A stretch of DNA of 64,000 nucleotides from assembly GCF_963678635.1 (NCBI RefSeq), contig NC_087070.1, positions 51,442,514-51,506,513 of the forward strand, given 5' to 3'. Of this stretch, positions 42,601 to 57,600 are shown in pieces. The translations under genes and the position numbers were made by a program. The notes under the pieces are model-generated. The model searched no databases and was not told where the DNA came from. It saw only the letters and a program-made list of their open reading frames with translations. Positions within the stretch are counted from its first letter, which is position 1. Each line of letters opens with the position of its first letter. The stretch is from Symsagittifera roscoffensis (lineage: Eukaryota > Xenacoelomorpha > Acoela > Convolutidae).

Positions 42601-45600
42601 TCGTGGTAAGGACTTACGAATCACCGACCCCACTGAACTTGATATTGCAGAAAGCAAACTGATTCATCTTGCTCAGATGGAATCCTTTCCCGTTGAGTTA
42701 AAAACACTCACCGCTGGCAAACCTATTAAGAGTAGTAGTAAAATTGCCACATACTCGCCATTTATCGGTCCCGCTGGAATCATTCGTTCCACCGGACGGA
42801 TTGTGCGCTTAGTGAATACCGAGTTTGATACTAAGCACCCAATAATACTCGACGCCCGACATACCTTAGTTCGTTTGTTGGCCCGCAGCCTCCACCATAA
42901 GCATTTTCATCAAGGATTAGATTACATGCGCTCCATTTTAAATATGAAATATGCAATACTTGGGTTGCGTCGACTACTGCGGTCTATCGAAAATCAATGT
43001 GTAACAGGCCGTAAACGCAAAGCAAGCACCATCCAGCCAATTATGTCCGATTTACCGGTCGAACGTCTCGGATACAAGCAACCACCCTTCAATCATACGG
43101 GTGTGGATTACTTTGGACCGCTTTACGTTCCGGTTCGCAGAAGCACGGAAAAAAGATGGGGATTTCTTTTTACTTGCCTCACCACCAGGGCTGTACACCT
43201 TGAGATTGTACCGTCTCTGGACACCAGTTCCTGTGTCATGGGCATTGAACGGTTCGTTGCGCGCCGTGGTACGCCAAGCACAATCTGGTCGGATAATGGC
43301 ACGAACTTCGTTGGTGCGGAAAAGGAATTACTTGCCTGCATCAAGAGCTGGAATGGCATGGCTCCGACCATTTTTGCACACAAAGGTGTTACTTGGAAAT
43401 TTAACCCGCCAGGCGCACCCCATCATGGCGGCTCCTGGGAACGCCTCGTCCGAAGCGTGAAGCGCGTGCTGTACGATATCCTAGACAGTAGGCGAGTCAC
43501 TAAAGAGGTGTTAGGAACAACACTCTGCTTAGTTGAACAGGCTTTGATTTCGAGGCCAATCACTCCCGTTAGTACCGATTCACGTGAGTTAGAAGCGTTA
43601 ACCCCAAACCATTTTTTGCTTGGACAACATGCCACAAGCTTTCCTTCGCTTTTACCCGGGGAGCACTTCGATCACAAGAAAAGGTACGTGCGAGCGCAGT
43701 CATATGCTAACGCGATTTGGTCTCGTTGGCTTCGAGAATATGTTCCCTCGCTGAATAAGCGTGTCAAGTGGCACACTCATTCTGACTTCACTCTTAAAAC
43801 AGGCGATCTCGTGTGGGTGATTGAGCCCGATAGTCCGCGTGGGTACTACCCTCTCGCCCGAATCGTCAAGCTAAACTATGGACAGGACGGTTGCGCCCGA
43901 TCCGCCCTTGTCAGGACCGCAACCCGTGAAGTCACAAGGCCGACCGTTAAGCTCGCTCCGGTTCTTCCTTCTTCAGGGGGGGAGTATGTTGCAATGCAAA
44001 TGTAGAGTATAGATGCATATAAAACAATAGTATAAATGCATAAAACTGAACCAAAATGTAACAACAATAAGCGCAGTTGGCCGAGTGGCCTAAGCTACAA
44101 TAACGCCCACTATATAGACTCTACAGTTGACGTAGGTTCGAGTCCCCCACCTGCCCATGTATTAATATACTAAAAAAGGGGGTTATATCCTATTTTAACT
44201 GTTTTGTTGATTCTAATTTGGTTCAACCTTGATTAAGGCTGACCGCTAAAAAAGAGCAATTTGTCTCAAGGACATTACCGACCGGTTCTTGTGGCTAGCT
44301 TGCACCAATTTGTTTATTGAAACTGTGGATTGTTGAAATTATGAAAGTGAGTTGTGTGAAATGTTGGCTTTTATAAAATTAGTCACGATGAATGTATGTA
44401 TTGCCGAGAATACTACGAGTTAAAACAATTATTTGCCGAGCCGTTTTATACAGTTTTGGAGATTGGAGCGCACAGTTCTGAAAGCGCGCAACACATCAAA
44501 ATTGAATATTGACTGCTCAAAATTGAATTATTCTCTGAGATTCGTTATTTTTAAATATTCAATTCTGATTGGATTTCCATCATTCTTGCATCATAAGAGA
44601 CTCCACCTTCAGTTGCTAGTGACTGAGTTTTTAAAGCATTTCCATTTCATTAATCCGTGTGAAACCTTGTTTTGAAAAATATTTCGGCAATCTTGTACTT
44701 CAGCACTTTTGTGTACCTTTGTTTTTAATTTTCGGTACATTGTGAAAAAAAATCAAGAAAGAACGACAAACTTGTTTCGATCAAACAAAGAAAACAAACA
44801 AACAAACTACATGCAAACAAAAATTTTTTTTTAATGAATTTCTATTCAGCGAAATAATTAGCGTAAAACAAAATTACACAGAGGCGAAGCTTCGCTACGA
44901 AAAACAAGCGAGAACACGACAAAAAGCAGCTTTATGAAGTGCAATGAGAAAAAGTTGACATAAGCCTCGAATTAGTAAAAATTCGGCTACGTCTCAGATT
45001 CGATCTGCGACCTAACGATTATGAGTCTCACGCACTAACCACTCAGCCACGGAAATTTAATAAAACACAAACACAAGCCACCAAAAAAGCAGAGAACTAT
45101 GAACTTCAGAGAAGCTGTGAAATTTACAATGCTACAGACCGTGATTATAGCAAAATTTCCATCAAATAAGTGAACACTTTTAATGAACACTTTTATTTGC
45201 TAGTTAGGTTAGAAAAAAGGTTCACACTGATACTTCGCTCGCAAGCTCGCTAGTGTCAAAGTTTAAATTTACACAGTGAAAAAGCCTTTCATAAATTTCG
45301 TAGGTTTGTCTCAATTTGCATCAATTAATTTTGAAAAACATACCAATTAAGATAACTACCTGTATTATATTACCCAGCGTTATTGAAGCCGGAATTAAAC
45401 GAGCTTACACAGTTGGACCAGAAACTAAGACGAAACATTACATAACGAATACAGCAAAAAAAAAAAAATAAATTTAAAACTCAACTAGACCAAATCAGAG
45501 TTAGTAAATAGTAAACCAACATTGGAAACTAATTTTAACCCAATTGCCAAGCTGCACTTTGCAAAAAAAAATAACAACTGATAAACCGGTAAAAAGTAAC

Positions 45601-48600
45601 TTTCTCCGCTAAAAAAACAGCGAAAATGTTTAAAAAAGTGAAATATGGAAAAAAGATCAGGTAAAATAAGCCTTGAACAGTTAAATTATTGCTATGCGCG
45701 GGAATCAAAGCCCCGACCTGGCGCTTACAAATCGCACGTCCGTGCATCTGCGCCACGTTCGATGCACATAGTAAAACACTAGCCACCATATAGCAGATAG
45801 ATTACCTGCTATTAAATTGCAAATTCTATGCAGCACAAGTGCTAACAAATGAGCGCTTTTATTTGCGAGTTGAGTTAGAAAAAAAATGATTCGTAATATG
45901 GCTCGTGTAAATAAAAAGTGTGTTTGAAAAGTTGACATGTTCAAAATATATATGTTGTTGACGAAATTACAGTGCTGACTAAACTATTCAAATGATTTTG
46001 TTAGAAGTGGTTAACCTGGAAAAATTCTATATCCCGTCTTCATTGAGCTTGCCACAACTGAACGCGTAAGAATTAAAAACCGAAATTATCTTACCACTCT
46101 TGGCTTGAATGTGTTCGAACAGCTGAGTGATAGCACCACTCCTAAGTCCCTCCAGCAGCAACAGGTGAAATTTGCCATCCAGTACATGCACCCCAGTTAT
46201 GACGTCACACTCCCCACTTGTCTTCTGCTCACTAAACATGACACAATAGATACACACTCAATTTCAACTCAGCCACCCAAGTCAAATCAGCTCCATTGCA
46301 ATGACACCTCCATCTTCGAGAAAAACAAGTCGGGGACGAGAACTATTGACTCGTGTTTCATTTCTCTTTTTATTTTAACCCCACATTACCTAGGCATCAG
46401 TTTTATGATGTAACCATTAGCTTTACACAGTACTCAGTGCCGAAATATATTTAAAAAATCCTTGCAATCGGGCATTGTCTACAAAAGTATGAACAATAAA
46501 TTTCAAACGTTGAGAAGAGGGGGCCGAAGTCAGAAAAGGAGCCTGCATGCACAGTATATGTTTTAAAAGAAAGACTGAGTGTGAAATGTTACGAACTCGG
46601 ATAGTCTGTATGTTTTGAGTGCGGCTGGGATGGACTGTTCCGGAAGGTAGTTCAGCTGCAGTGCCTCTGAGTTGATCAGTCTGATCTTGGAGAAAACCTT
46701 GTGCAGACTGTTCTGTTCACTATGCTCACAGTACACCACTAGGCGCGAAAATGGACACTGAAACATAACAATATCATCTGCAGTTAATGCCAATTGTTAG
46801 CAACGAATCTGAATGAAGTTGATCAAGCTAAAACTGCTCATTGTTGACTGCACTCATTTCTATTATAATCCACTCTTTTCAACACGTAAACACAACGTGT
46901 CAAAAAACAAACTAACCTGAAAAGCACTCTTTTGAACAGTTAAAGTTGCAAGCTTACCGATGCTTCCCTCAATTTGATATAATCTATAATATAAATCCTT
47001 TGTCATCCCTATCCCTATATATCAATTTTTTCAAAAAATTGATCTGCACTCCCGCTCTGCAATGTCCGATCACTTGAAATCACGAAGACGCTAAGCCAAA
47101 AATTCGTGCTATCATTAGTTGACTTCATTTTTAAAATTTAATTTAAGTGTCTTTTGTTTAACGAATGCTTCGTCGACAAACTGAAATATGCTGATTTATC
47201 GAAAAAAAAATAAACTAACGAAATAAACCTAATTTTCGAACGATCAGTGCACTTATTACCAATACAACCTTTGGAAATTACCAAAACGGGGAGCCTCAAT
47301 GTACCTTCCCGATAACTTTGGGTTATATAACCTACTGATTTGGGATTGTAATCCTAGCAAGTGAGAAAATACACGTACTCAAGTAGAATAGAAATTTCAA
47401 GTTCCAGTAATACTTAAGCTGATAAAAGAACGCACAGTGAAGATCAACTGAATTCGCTTTCCTGTAACGACATAAGTATTGACTTCTTTATAAAGGGAAG
47501 CATTGTCATTTCAGTTTCTTCACAGGCAGATATTATTGCTCTTTCATGAAATAGAGCACTTTAAGCTCACATTTTCCATGATTTCATATTAACTATTCAT
47601 GATTTCATTATTTTTTATACTGAGGCGAAGCGGAGCTTCGCACAACTTGGCGACACAAAACAAAAAAAACAAATAAAAAATTATTATTAGAAAAGCCGCA
47701 AATACGTCCCATATATCAAGTTTTCAAGACGAACCACCTACGATCTATTTAAAACACAAGCAAAACAATCATTTATGAGAAAATTAAAAACCGGATTACT
47801 TGAGATTCAAAAATCCACACCCATTTTTCTTGCCCCTCGATTACTCACAACAATACAGGAACAAATCAACATTGCATGAACCAGAAGAAAAGTTGGAACA
47901 TGGCCGAAAAAAAAGAGCGATAACGCAACAACTAATCTCAAGCATAAGGAGAGAACTTCAAACATCAAACTATAAATGGCGATCAAAATTTACCAAATTG
48001 CTGTTGACAACTCCTTTTTTAATTTCCTTCCTAGTCGCTATTCTTGGAAGGCATTCAGCGCTTCGCTCTAATACAAGCAACCTTGCATGTCTTTCAGCAA
48101 GACGACTCACAACTGGCATGCTGCAAATCTTTTAGCTACACTGTTGACTTAAGTCAAAAATTTTCTGCCAAAGAAGGTTCAAAATTTTCATTTCCCATTT
48201 TCCAGTACTAATTTTAGAGGTTATTCATATGTTGAATTCAATATTTGGTGACCGCTCTTTAGCATAAAGCTCGACTAGCATAAAAATGTGGAAACATGAA
48301 AATGAATAGACTAGCTTAATTTTGAAAGCTTTTTTCTCAGAAATACAAAACAAGAAGAATCCTTTCAAATTGAAACTTGCATTTTTGCGAAATAGAAAAA
48401 TGACAAACTAAGTTATCAAACAGCAAATTAAATTCCTTCTCACATAAATTCTGATCAGTTGTACCCCGTCGTAAAAAATCCTTTTTTAAGAAATCCCTTT
48501 TTTAAGAAATCCTTATTAACGCCTATTTTGGCTTGTTTTTCCGAAAATCCGCCACCTTCCCCTCTCGATACGATTTTCAATTTTGAAACTTTTATGCTAG

Positions 48601-51600
48601 ACGAGCTTTATGCTAGTCGATACAGCGCCGAATATTTTGATAAGGAAACTTCTTCAACTATGCGATTACGGAAAAGAGATCAAACAAATAAAAGGCTTTT
48701 TTGCATTATTCCTAAGGGTTGAAATGTTCACTTGCGATAAACAATAACAAATGCTTATTTCATCATTGAGTTCAGTGACACTTAAAATGAAGGAATGAAA
48801 TGAACATTCAAATTCAAGGGTCCATTTCTTCAGCGTTCCCCTGGATTTTCTTTCATTTTTACTGCCATTATCTACTCTTTTATTATATACAACTGTAACA
48901 ACAGGCGTGCATGTTTAACACTTCAGTTAACAAAATAAGCAACGCGATTTTTTTTCTCTTATTTAAGCTTCTAATACTGCTTTGAAATGAGAACCATAAA
49001 CAGAGGTTTGCTGTGGCTTCTCACAAACTCAGTCTTTTACGCACTCGCAAGTTTGGGATTCGTTCGATCCGGCTTGAACACATCTTTGCTCACAACTTGG
49101 TTCGGTCTTTTGGGATCAATAACCGCGATTGGAATCTTATTTACCGAGAACAATTTCCGCATAATCCAACATGGAAAAGACAAAAGGCTATACTTTTGCT
49201 TTCTGAACACTTTTATTTTCGGAGGATCTGCATTTGGATGTCATTTCTTGTCCCTTCGTTACATTCTACCTTCAGACTCGATGCTCATAAATGCCTTCTT
49301 CTGTCTGTGTTCTTCTGTGGTCGCCGAGACCGTCCGAGAGCGCAAGTGTCCCACGCTACTATCCGTCGCCTCGGTGCTGTCGGGTGTCATCGGCACTGGC
49401 CTCATATGCAATCCACAGGCTCTCTTCTCCCTCGACATTCTTCAGATGAAAAGTCTACTTGGCGTCTCTCTAGCACTATTTTCCGGAATATTTTTCGTCC
49501 TCATGATTTCCAGAATTCGAAACTTTTCCCAGTTCCCAGTAAGCTGGTATTTTTTGGGCTACATGACTGGATCCACAGTCGCTGGCCTCTTTACGTACAG
49601 ACCATTCTCGGAAGTAATTCTCTGTGCTCTTCACTTGAAGCTCATTGCGTTAGCTGCTATTTTCTGCCAAATATTTGCTGCATTTAGTATTGTTCGCGGA
49701 ACATCAGACGTCACAGTTTCAGGAACATTCGTCATTCAAACTTCATCTTCGGTTTTCACGTTTATAGCTCAGATTATTCTTTTTCCAGGCCGCATTACTA
49801 TTTTGGCTACTTTGGGAACAGGCTTCATAGTTGCTTCGGTGCTTACTCAAGTAGGTGTTTTGATGCTGAGAGACCAAAAAATGAGACAGATGTCGATAGA
49901 ACAAATTCAGAACTGATGAAAAAACATTGAACTTGAAATCTAATAACTAGAACACGTTTCTCCCAAACCCGAACAATGAAGCGCATTCAAAACGTCCAGC
50001 GGTCGACCTTTCAATTGAATAAACTATTTAATCAATGAAGTACAAATTTTAGAATTATAAACTGTTCTTTTGTTCATGTTTTGCTAACCATAATCAAAGA
50101 ATCAGTAGAATTACGTTAAGCAAAATGAAACTTAATAGCTTGAATAGCTTGTATCTTTCAATTTTTACGTTGAAGTTTAACGCTGTTCGTGGAAATGACA
50201 TTGTAGTAAATTCAACAGCAGAGCTAAATTGGTCTTCAACAATTTTCATGATTCCAGTTGCCCTTCCTTACAACCACTTTTGGGATGTTTGCAGGACAAA
50301 GAGCAGCTATTACTGTTTAGTCTCGTTCGAAGTCCAAACCGGGCTAAGCAACCCGGCATTTGAACTCCGGATGGGTAACAACTTAAATCCTTTAGGCGAA
50401 ATTTCGAATCGACAAAAGCGGCTGAAAAAATTTGCTGTGGAAGAATGCGATAGTGCATTCCGTGCAGCTTTCCAGTTGCATAACTATTACGTACTACGAG
50501 AGGATTGTTGCCAAGGTCAATGTATCTACTATTTCAGCTACGGCTTCAAGGAAGCTTTAATAACACCAACTGAATATTTCGCAAAAATTACCGACTATTC
50601 TGAAGAGAACAAGCATCTTAACTACCTTTTATCGTATTACGATTGCGAATGTGAGGTTAACATTATCACAAAAATTGGGTTTGGCTCAGGATCTCTGAAG
50701 CATGAGCAGCAGAGAAGCGACATGCACGAGGAGCCACAAGGAAAACCATATCAACTAAAGGTCGGCCAAGGCTGGAGTCCAAAAATCCCATATGACAACC
50801 CAGGCTATTTTCTCACCTTTCGTTGGTTTAAACATTATGTTATGTGTCCTGATCAACCATGGATTTGTCGAGAACCGAATCAAAGTTCAAATACAAATTG
50901 GTGGACTCGATTTTTCAATTTTACAGCCTAAATTTCTAAACTCAAAACAAAAATTGACTTGAAGAAGCATGAAGGACAGTCGATTCAAAAAAGTCCGATA
51001 GAAAATCAAGTCCAACAGAAAATATTTTTCTGAGCGCCATCTCAGATTTTCTCGCAAAACAAAAACAAGCACGAAGAAATTAAAAAGCCTAAGATTTCGA
51101 TCTCACGTTACACCAGGGGCGGATTTACGGGGAGGGGGTCAGATTTTTGACTCCCTGCCGACCCAAAGGATCCCCCCTTTCTACTATATTGAGATATTCA
51201 TTTTTGGTGACGGACCCTTAAAATTTTCTTTGGCGCTGAAACTTTGGCCAAAACAGGGTCTTTTTAGTGCATTGGAAGAGCTCGGAAAATCAATCTAGTC
51301 GACCTAAAAAAAGGGTCGCCAAAAATTTGGACAATTTTTTGAAAATCCCCCCTCGAGAAAATCCTAGATCCGCCCCTGCGTTAAACGATTTCACGTTTTT
51401 CGAACGAACGCCAGAATATACGAAAGTTAATTATTTCATCAACTGGACGTTCCTATGTCAAATCTGATTGTTTCAATTTCATTTTCTTTACACAGAGGCG
51501 AAGATGCATTTTGCATACACATGCCAAAAAGTTATGATCTATGCATATCATCGTGGTTGTTAAATTGCTCCAACTGAATTTAAAACAGATTCATTAAAAT

Positions 51601-54600
51601 GCTTGCAACGATATTTTATTCCCGTTTTTTTATTCCATTGAAATTAATAGTATTATCTTTGACTGATTGTGATGTGCTCAGGGATACCACATTCAAAAAT
51701 TATTGTCAAAATCAATTTCGTGAGTTAGATCATAAGCTCCTGCCAACATCAGCAGTCTGAAAATTTAACACAGAGGCGAAGCTATGCTTCGCGAACACTA
51801 GCCAGAACACGACGAAAGCAGCTCTATGAAGTGCAAAAACAAGAAGTTCAAATAAGCCTCAAATTAGTTTAAAAATTCAGCAACGTCTCGGATTCGATCA
51901 TGCTACCTAGATTTTATGAGTCACACTCCCTAACCACTCAGCCACGGACGCCTCAAAACTCACAAACACTAGCTACAAATAAAGCAGAGAACAGATGCTA
52001 TGAAATTTCCAATGCTACAGATCGCGATTATAGCAAAATTGCCAACAAATAACTGAACACTTTTCATGACCACTTTCATTGCGAGTTGGTTTAGAAAAAA
52101 AATATTCATACTAAATACACGCAGATTTTGAGTTACATTTTGACTGCCTTTCACATAGAAAATATGGTTTAAAAATCGATATACAACCACAAAATTGCCT
52201 TTATTGAAATTGATACTCTCAACAGGATAGATACAACTTATTTATTTCGCAGAAAAAAATGGCCTTTAAGCTCTTCGAATTTCCAGAACATATAATGATT
52301 GAAAAAGTTTTGATAAAATGAAACCAATTTGAGAAAACTGGATCGATAAGTATTTTTGTTTCGCTGGGAAACCTGAAAACTAAATTCCACTTTTGAAACA
52401 AGAAGTGGATCACGTTTTTTGTTAACTTTACATTTTCGCTGTCCGATAGTGGAGTTTGCCTTTCTTTTAACAACGGCGATGAAAACAACTTGAAAACAAA
52501 ACAAAAGTCAAACCGCAAAAAAAATAAATTCGAGCCTGAACAAATTTTAGGACTTTAACTAAAAATCATCGCGACCTATTTAAGAGTCTAAACTAAAGTT
52601 TGAAAATTAAAGAAAACTAAAGGTTATTTGAAATGAAAAGTATTTCAAACACGTTTCTTGAAAAAAAATAGTAAAATTACTAACCCTGCATTTGATTACA
52701 AACAAGCTTTCAAACGCATACTACGAGAAATTGGGCTTTGAGTCGAGGCTACAGACTAATACTACAAAAAAGTTTTGAAGACGTTCTTGTATAATAAATA
52801 CCGACAGCAAATCACTTTTATTCAGCCGTTATCAATTATTGTTTTGAAAAGCAAGAATTCAATGAAATATTTATACAAGAACGAAGAAATGGCTTTTCCA
52901 TGTAAAAAAAGCTCCACTTGGTATCAGAAAGTTAAAATAGATTGTGAAACTATAAATTGAGAACCATTGTGAGCAAAAATCGTCTTCTCAAAATCTATGT
53001 CCAAATATTACCAATACATAACCATTAACATCATGCAACCATAGCACAACAAAACTGTCTAATTACGTTATAGTTTACTGTAGCATTTGATAGAACCGGA
53101 GGAAAAAATAATACACACTACGTTGCACTTATCCCGGAACTCATGTGCGTTCAAAACTTGAAACGCCACCATGAAAATAAACTTGAGACTACCTGAAATC
53201 GAGCTGACTCGTGTTAATTTAGTGCCGCATATAATTACATAACTGTCAACTAAAAAAAACTGACTCAGTCGACGCGGAGGGAAAAAACAGAAACCAAATT
53301 AAGCAAGACAACCAAAAATAGGCGAGCTCTATTGAGACCGAAATTATTCAATATTTTTGGAAATCTACAGATTTGTCATGAAAATAAGAAAGACCCGATA
53401 ATAAATAATTAAAACGCGATTAAAATTTCAAAATTTAAACCCGAGAACTAATTAAAACCCGAGAACTAATTAGCAGAGAACAACTAAAAAAAAAATTTAA
53501 ATTTTACAACGGGATTATTTCTTTTTCCGCGAAATATGAAACAACATTGTTTTTCACATACGCTCTGATCGGAATTTCGTTATCAATAAGAATCTGAACT
53601 ATGTTCATCGACTCTTAATCAGAGTTCGTAAAAATGAAAATACAGAACGTCTCACTTTTAGTCAAAATTGGTAAAATGATAAAAATCGAAGCTTAGAAAT
53701 GAAGGCCAACTAAAAAACATAGCCAAAATTTTATTCTCAGAGATCATAACTAAATTTGAAAAAATAAAAGTCAGTGCAATCAGGAAGGGCAGGGTAAAAC
53801 AAATGATATTTCTGCTTTGTGCAAGAATCCAACCCGTGTGTACAAAGTATAAATTAGAATTTGCATTGTCAAAAAATGAAACTAAAACTGTACTTTTATG
53901 ACAGAGTCGGCCACACAAACATATTTTTTGAAGCTACAATACAAAAACATAGCCAACAGAGAGTTGGAAAATAGTCAATGAACGCAATTAAGAAGAAAAA
54001 TACGGACTTGTTTTAAAAAAAAAACTCGAAAATCTAATTTTTTTCTTCCGGATTTCCAAGAAAAAATATATGGCCTTCTAGCTTATTGAGCTTCCAGAAA
54101 AATTTGTGGTTATAACTTTTTTGATAAATTTCACCCAATTTGAAAGAAAAAAAAACAGGATCAATTGGTAAAATTTTTATTTCGATTGGAAATCTGAAAA
54201 TCCACGTTCAAAACTAGAAGTCGATCACGTTTTTCGTGATTTTTACATTTTCGCTGATCGAAATTGGAATTTGCTTTTGTGATAACAAAATAAATGAACT
54301 GAATTTTTAAAAAAATCAAAGTCAAACCTCGAAAAAATAAATAATTTGAGCTTGAAAAAAATTTCCTGAAAGCTTTGAAAATAAGGCCGACTTAAAACAT
54401 AGCCGATAACAATTGAAAACAAGATTTATGACCTAAGAGCTCTTTAAATATGAACAGATTATGATTGACACTTCAAGATAAAATACTTCAATTTGAAAAA
54501 TAAACTGGATCATTAGTTAAATGTTTTCTTCCGCTGGTAAAATTGCAAAAAAAATCTTTTTTTTTCCAAAAAATTTCACACTTTCGTGATCTTTACACTT

Positions 54601-57600
54601 TTTCTATTCGATAGTGCAATTTTCCTTTCTTTAAATTTAAAGTCAAACCACGATAAATAAAATTTGAGAGCGAATCGAATCAGACAAACGAATATTCAAG
54701 TTTTCCCAGAAAAAAAATGAATTCATGCATGTCAAAGAACACTTAAGTTACGGCCAGAATTAGACTTCAAGGCCTCAAAACTCAGAAACACGCATATCAC
54801 AACCAGAGTAAGTAGGAGCTGGGCCTGGAAGTAGTTCAGGTTTCAAAAATATGCAGATCCAATTTCTTACAGATTTGTAGGAAAATATATTCATGAGTTC
54901 CGGATTGAAAACCAATTGTACAACTAGTGAAAGTTTTGCCTTTGTAACAAAATTGTTTCTGAAAAAATGGTTTTAACACATGCGAGTTGAACTTCGCATA
55001 CACAAGCAAAATAAAGACAGATAACGCTACTGGGAAAAACTGAATGAGTAAAACTTTGAGTCTACCAAATTTCTTAAATGACGCACGCCAATTATCAGCC
55101 TAGAACATTGCTAAGTGACGCAAGCCAATTATGACGCATATGCAGTACCAGACAATTTGAAAGAAAAAAATATCAACCAACATGCCTTAATTTATAAAGC
55201 GGACGCATTAACTATTATACGAAAAAGTTCTTTAAAAATATCCGACCCTGCCCAGGTTCGAACCCTCTTTATTTTGTTGCCGGTCTCCTTCCCTACCTCT
55301 GCGCTACAGATCCATGCTACCTTGAAGCTAAAGTGCTATATGTAACATAATAGTCTCTGTTAATATCCTTAGCATTGGCTGTACTTAATAGCTGGTTGTT
55401 GATCAAAACGAACACTTTCAAAACGAACACATTTTGTCGCAACAATACTTTCGTCGCAACAATATTTGCGACTTAGGATGGAAAAAAGAGAGTTTATACT
55501 ATAAAACAAACTTTGCTCGTGTAAAAAAAGAGAGAGTTCATACTATAACACAATTCTTTTACCTTATTGCTGAGTTTATAAAACATTTGTTGAAGCTGGA
55601 GCCCCGTGAAAATGCTCAATATTTTTCGAGGTTCAATCTTATTGAAGTTTTGCAAAATGAAATTTAAAATCATGATAAAAATTATCACCATGGTACACAG
55701 CCTGAGACATTTTACATTCACTGCGAAGCATTTAAGCTATTTGAAAATCTCAGATCTAACAATAGCGTAACAACGATGGCGTAACAATTTGAACAGAAAT
55801 TTAAACTGAAATCTTAGGTTCTGTTTTCTCAGATATCATAAGTACATTTGTTAGAACAAATTACTCAGAATCCGATGATGCGGGCTCAATTACTGATTCG
55901 AAAATCCCGGTTAAGGATGTGGACGGCTGCAATTGGGCAATAAAAGGATAAAAGAATAAAATAGACGACAAATTTAACGCAGAAGCTCAGCTGCACTTCG
56001 CAAACACCAAGGATTAAAACGGCAAAAAGCAGCTGCTCTTTTAAAACTGCCTAAATTTCTGCTTTGTGCCCGAATTCAAACCCCGATCTTGAGCTCAAGA
56101 GTCAAGCGACTTACAAGTTAGTCTAATGAGGATAAATTAGAATTCGTCAACATGTGAAACTAAAAAAGAACCCTAAAACAACTGTACTTTTATGACAGAG
56201 GCGAAGCGAGCTTCACATCACTTGAGATACCACACAAACATAGAATTTCAAGCTAAAAAACAAAAATATAGCCAACAAAAATAAAGCCAACTTTTTTCGC
56301 AATCACCAGATTGTTTCATTTGGCTTAAATAGCCGCAGAAATCACTTCAAATTTGTTTCCAATATTTTTAAGGAATTGTACGAAAATTGAATGACTATAA
56401 TTTTTCCGTGCACTTGATGCATGAAATAATGTGACGAGAATTTTATGTGTTTGGCAATTAACCCGAGTTTCTGGCTTGGTTTTTCGTTTCTCGGATAATT
56501 TGTATATTTCTCAAATAAATCGAGATTGATTCGTATTGGCTATTGAAACATTGATCGCCGTCATTAGTGAGCGGTACGCCACAATTCAAGTGGCTAGACT
56601 ACTCATGTAAATTTTTTACTACCCAAAAATTTTACCCATTCGCCAGGCCCTTGATTCATGGCCTATATCTGCAAGCCATCAATCTTTCAGTCCCAAAAAA
56701 AAACAGCTCGTGTAGATTCACGGAAATTTTTTTTTCATATTAATCAAAGGCTAAGTTTAGTCGGCCCCATTTTCGGCCGACCACGCCTTTGGCACCAATT
56801 TTCTGAAAACTTCTTTGGTACCAATGTAGACTGATTTTTAAGGGAAGCGCGCTATCAAAAAAACGCAAATTTATGGTTAAAAACGGCCGGTATTTTTTTT
56901 GAAAAAATTGACTGGCAAAATTTTGAATAAAGAAATATAGATCCCCTAATATTAATAAACATAGCCGACAAAGAGTGAAAAAGTGTCAATGAACGCAAGT
57001 AAACAGAACAAATCTAATTGTTTTTCAAAAAAATCTTTTAAAATATCATTTTTCTTTTCGAAGTTCTAAGAAAAAATAGATGGCCTTATAGCTCATCGAA
57101 ATTCTAGAAAAAATTCTGGGTGCAAGTTTTTGACAAAACTCACACAATTCGAAAAAAATTGGATCAAAAGGCTAGATTTTTGTTTCGCTGGGATTTTGGA
57201 TATCTAAATTCCATTTCGAAAATTAGAACTTGATGAGGTTTATCGTAACCTATAACTTTCGCATGTTGATAGTGGAATTTGCCTTCTTTTCAACAAGGCA
57301 ATCAACTAAATTTAAAAGTCAAGCCGCTAAAGAAATAAATTGAGCCTGAACAAATTAGGGCTTTTCATTAAAAAAAACATCATCGCTATCTATATAAGAT
57401 CCCGAACTACGTTCATCGACTCAAAAAAGATGTTCAAAAACTCAATTAAAAAAATCATCAAAAAAAGGTCTGAAAAGATTTTCTTATTGAAAACACGTCT
57501 CGAAACACAATCACCGGATTTGAAGCGTTGAATACGTATTCAGAAACATTTATCGACTGGAAACTCAGCCGTACAATCTGGGTAATCAGTCGTTGAGCCG

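Larger units (their letters stand above)
34739..44474 (+). mobile_element. BEL/Pao LTR retrotransposon, nearly whole and young
   Basis: Order of parts: 5' LTR, primer binding site, a leader with a tandem repeat, an extra open frame, gag, then pol with protease, reverse transcriptase, RNase H and integrase, and 3' LTR. The RT motif YMDDYL, the gag DUF1759-like region, the integrase zinc-binding and core regions and the DUF5641-type C-terminus place it in BEL/Pao. The two 488-bp LTRs differ at only three positions (~0.6%), and the 5-bp target duplication is perfect, so insertion is recent. The coding region looks almost whole, with about two or three breaks. It lies antisense to CFAP92 in the intron between exons 5 and 6. 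Confidence 0.95.

Noticed and set aside
49013-49687. A second protein of 224 codons overlapping transporter copy 1
   Set aside because: It is an out-of-phase shadow. The matching frame in copy 2 is open only across the near-identical block, and the main frame has the family features.
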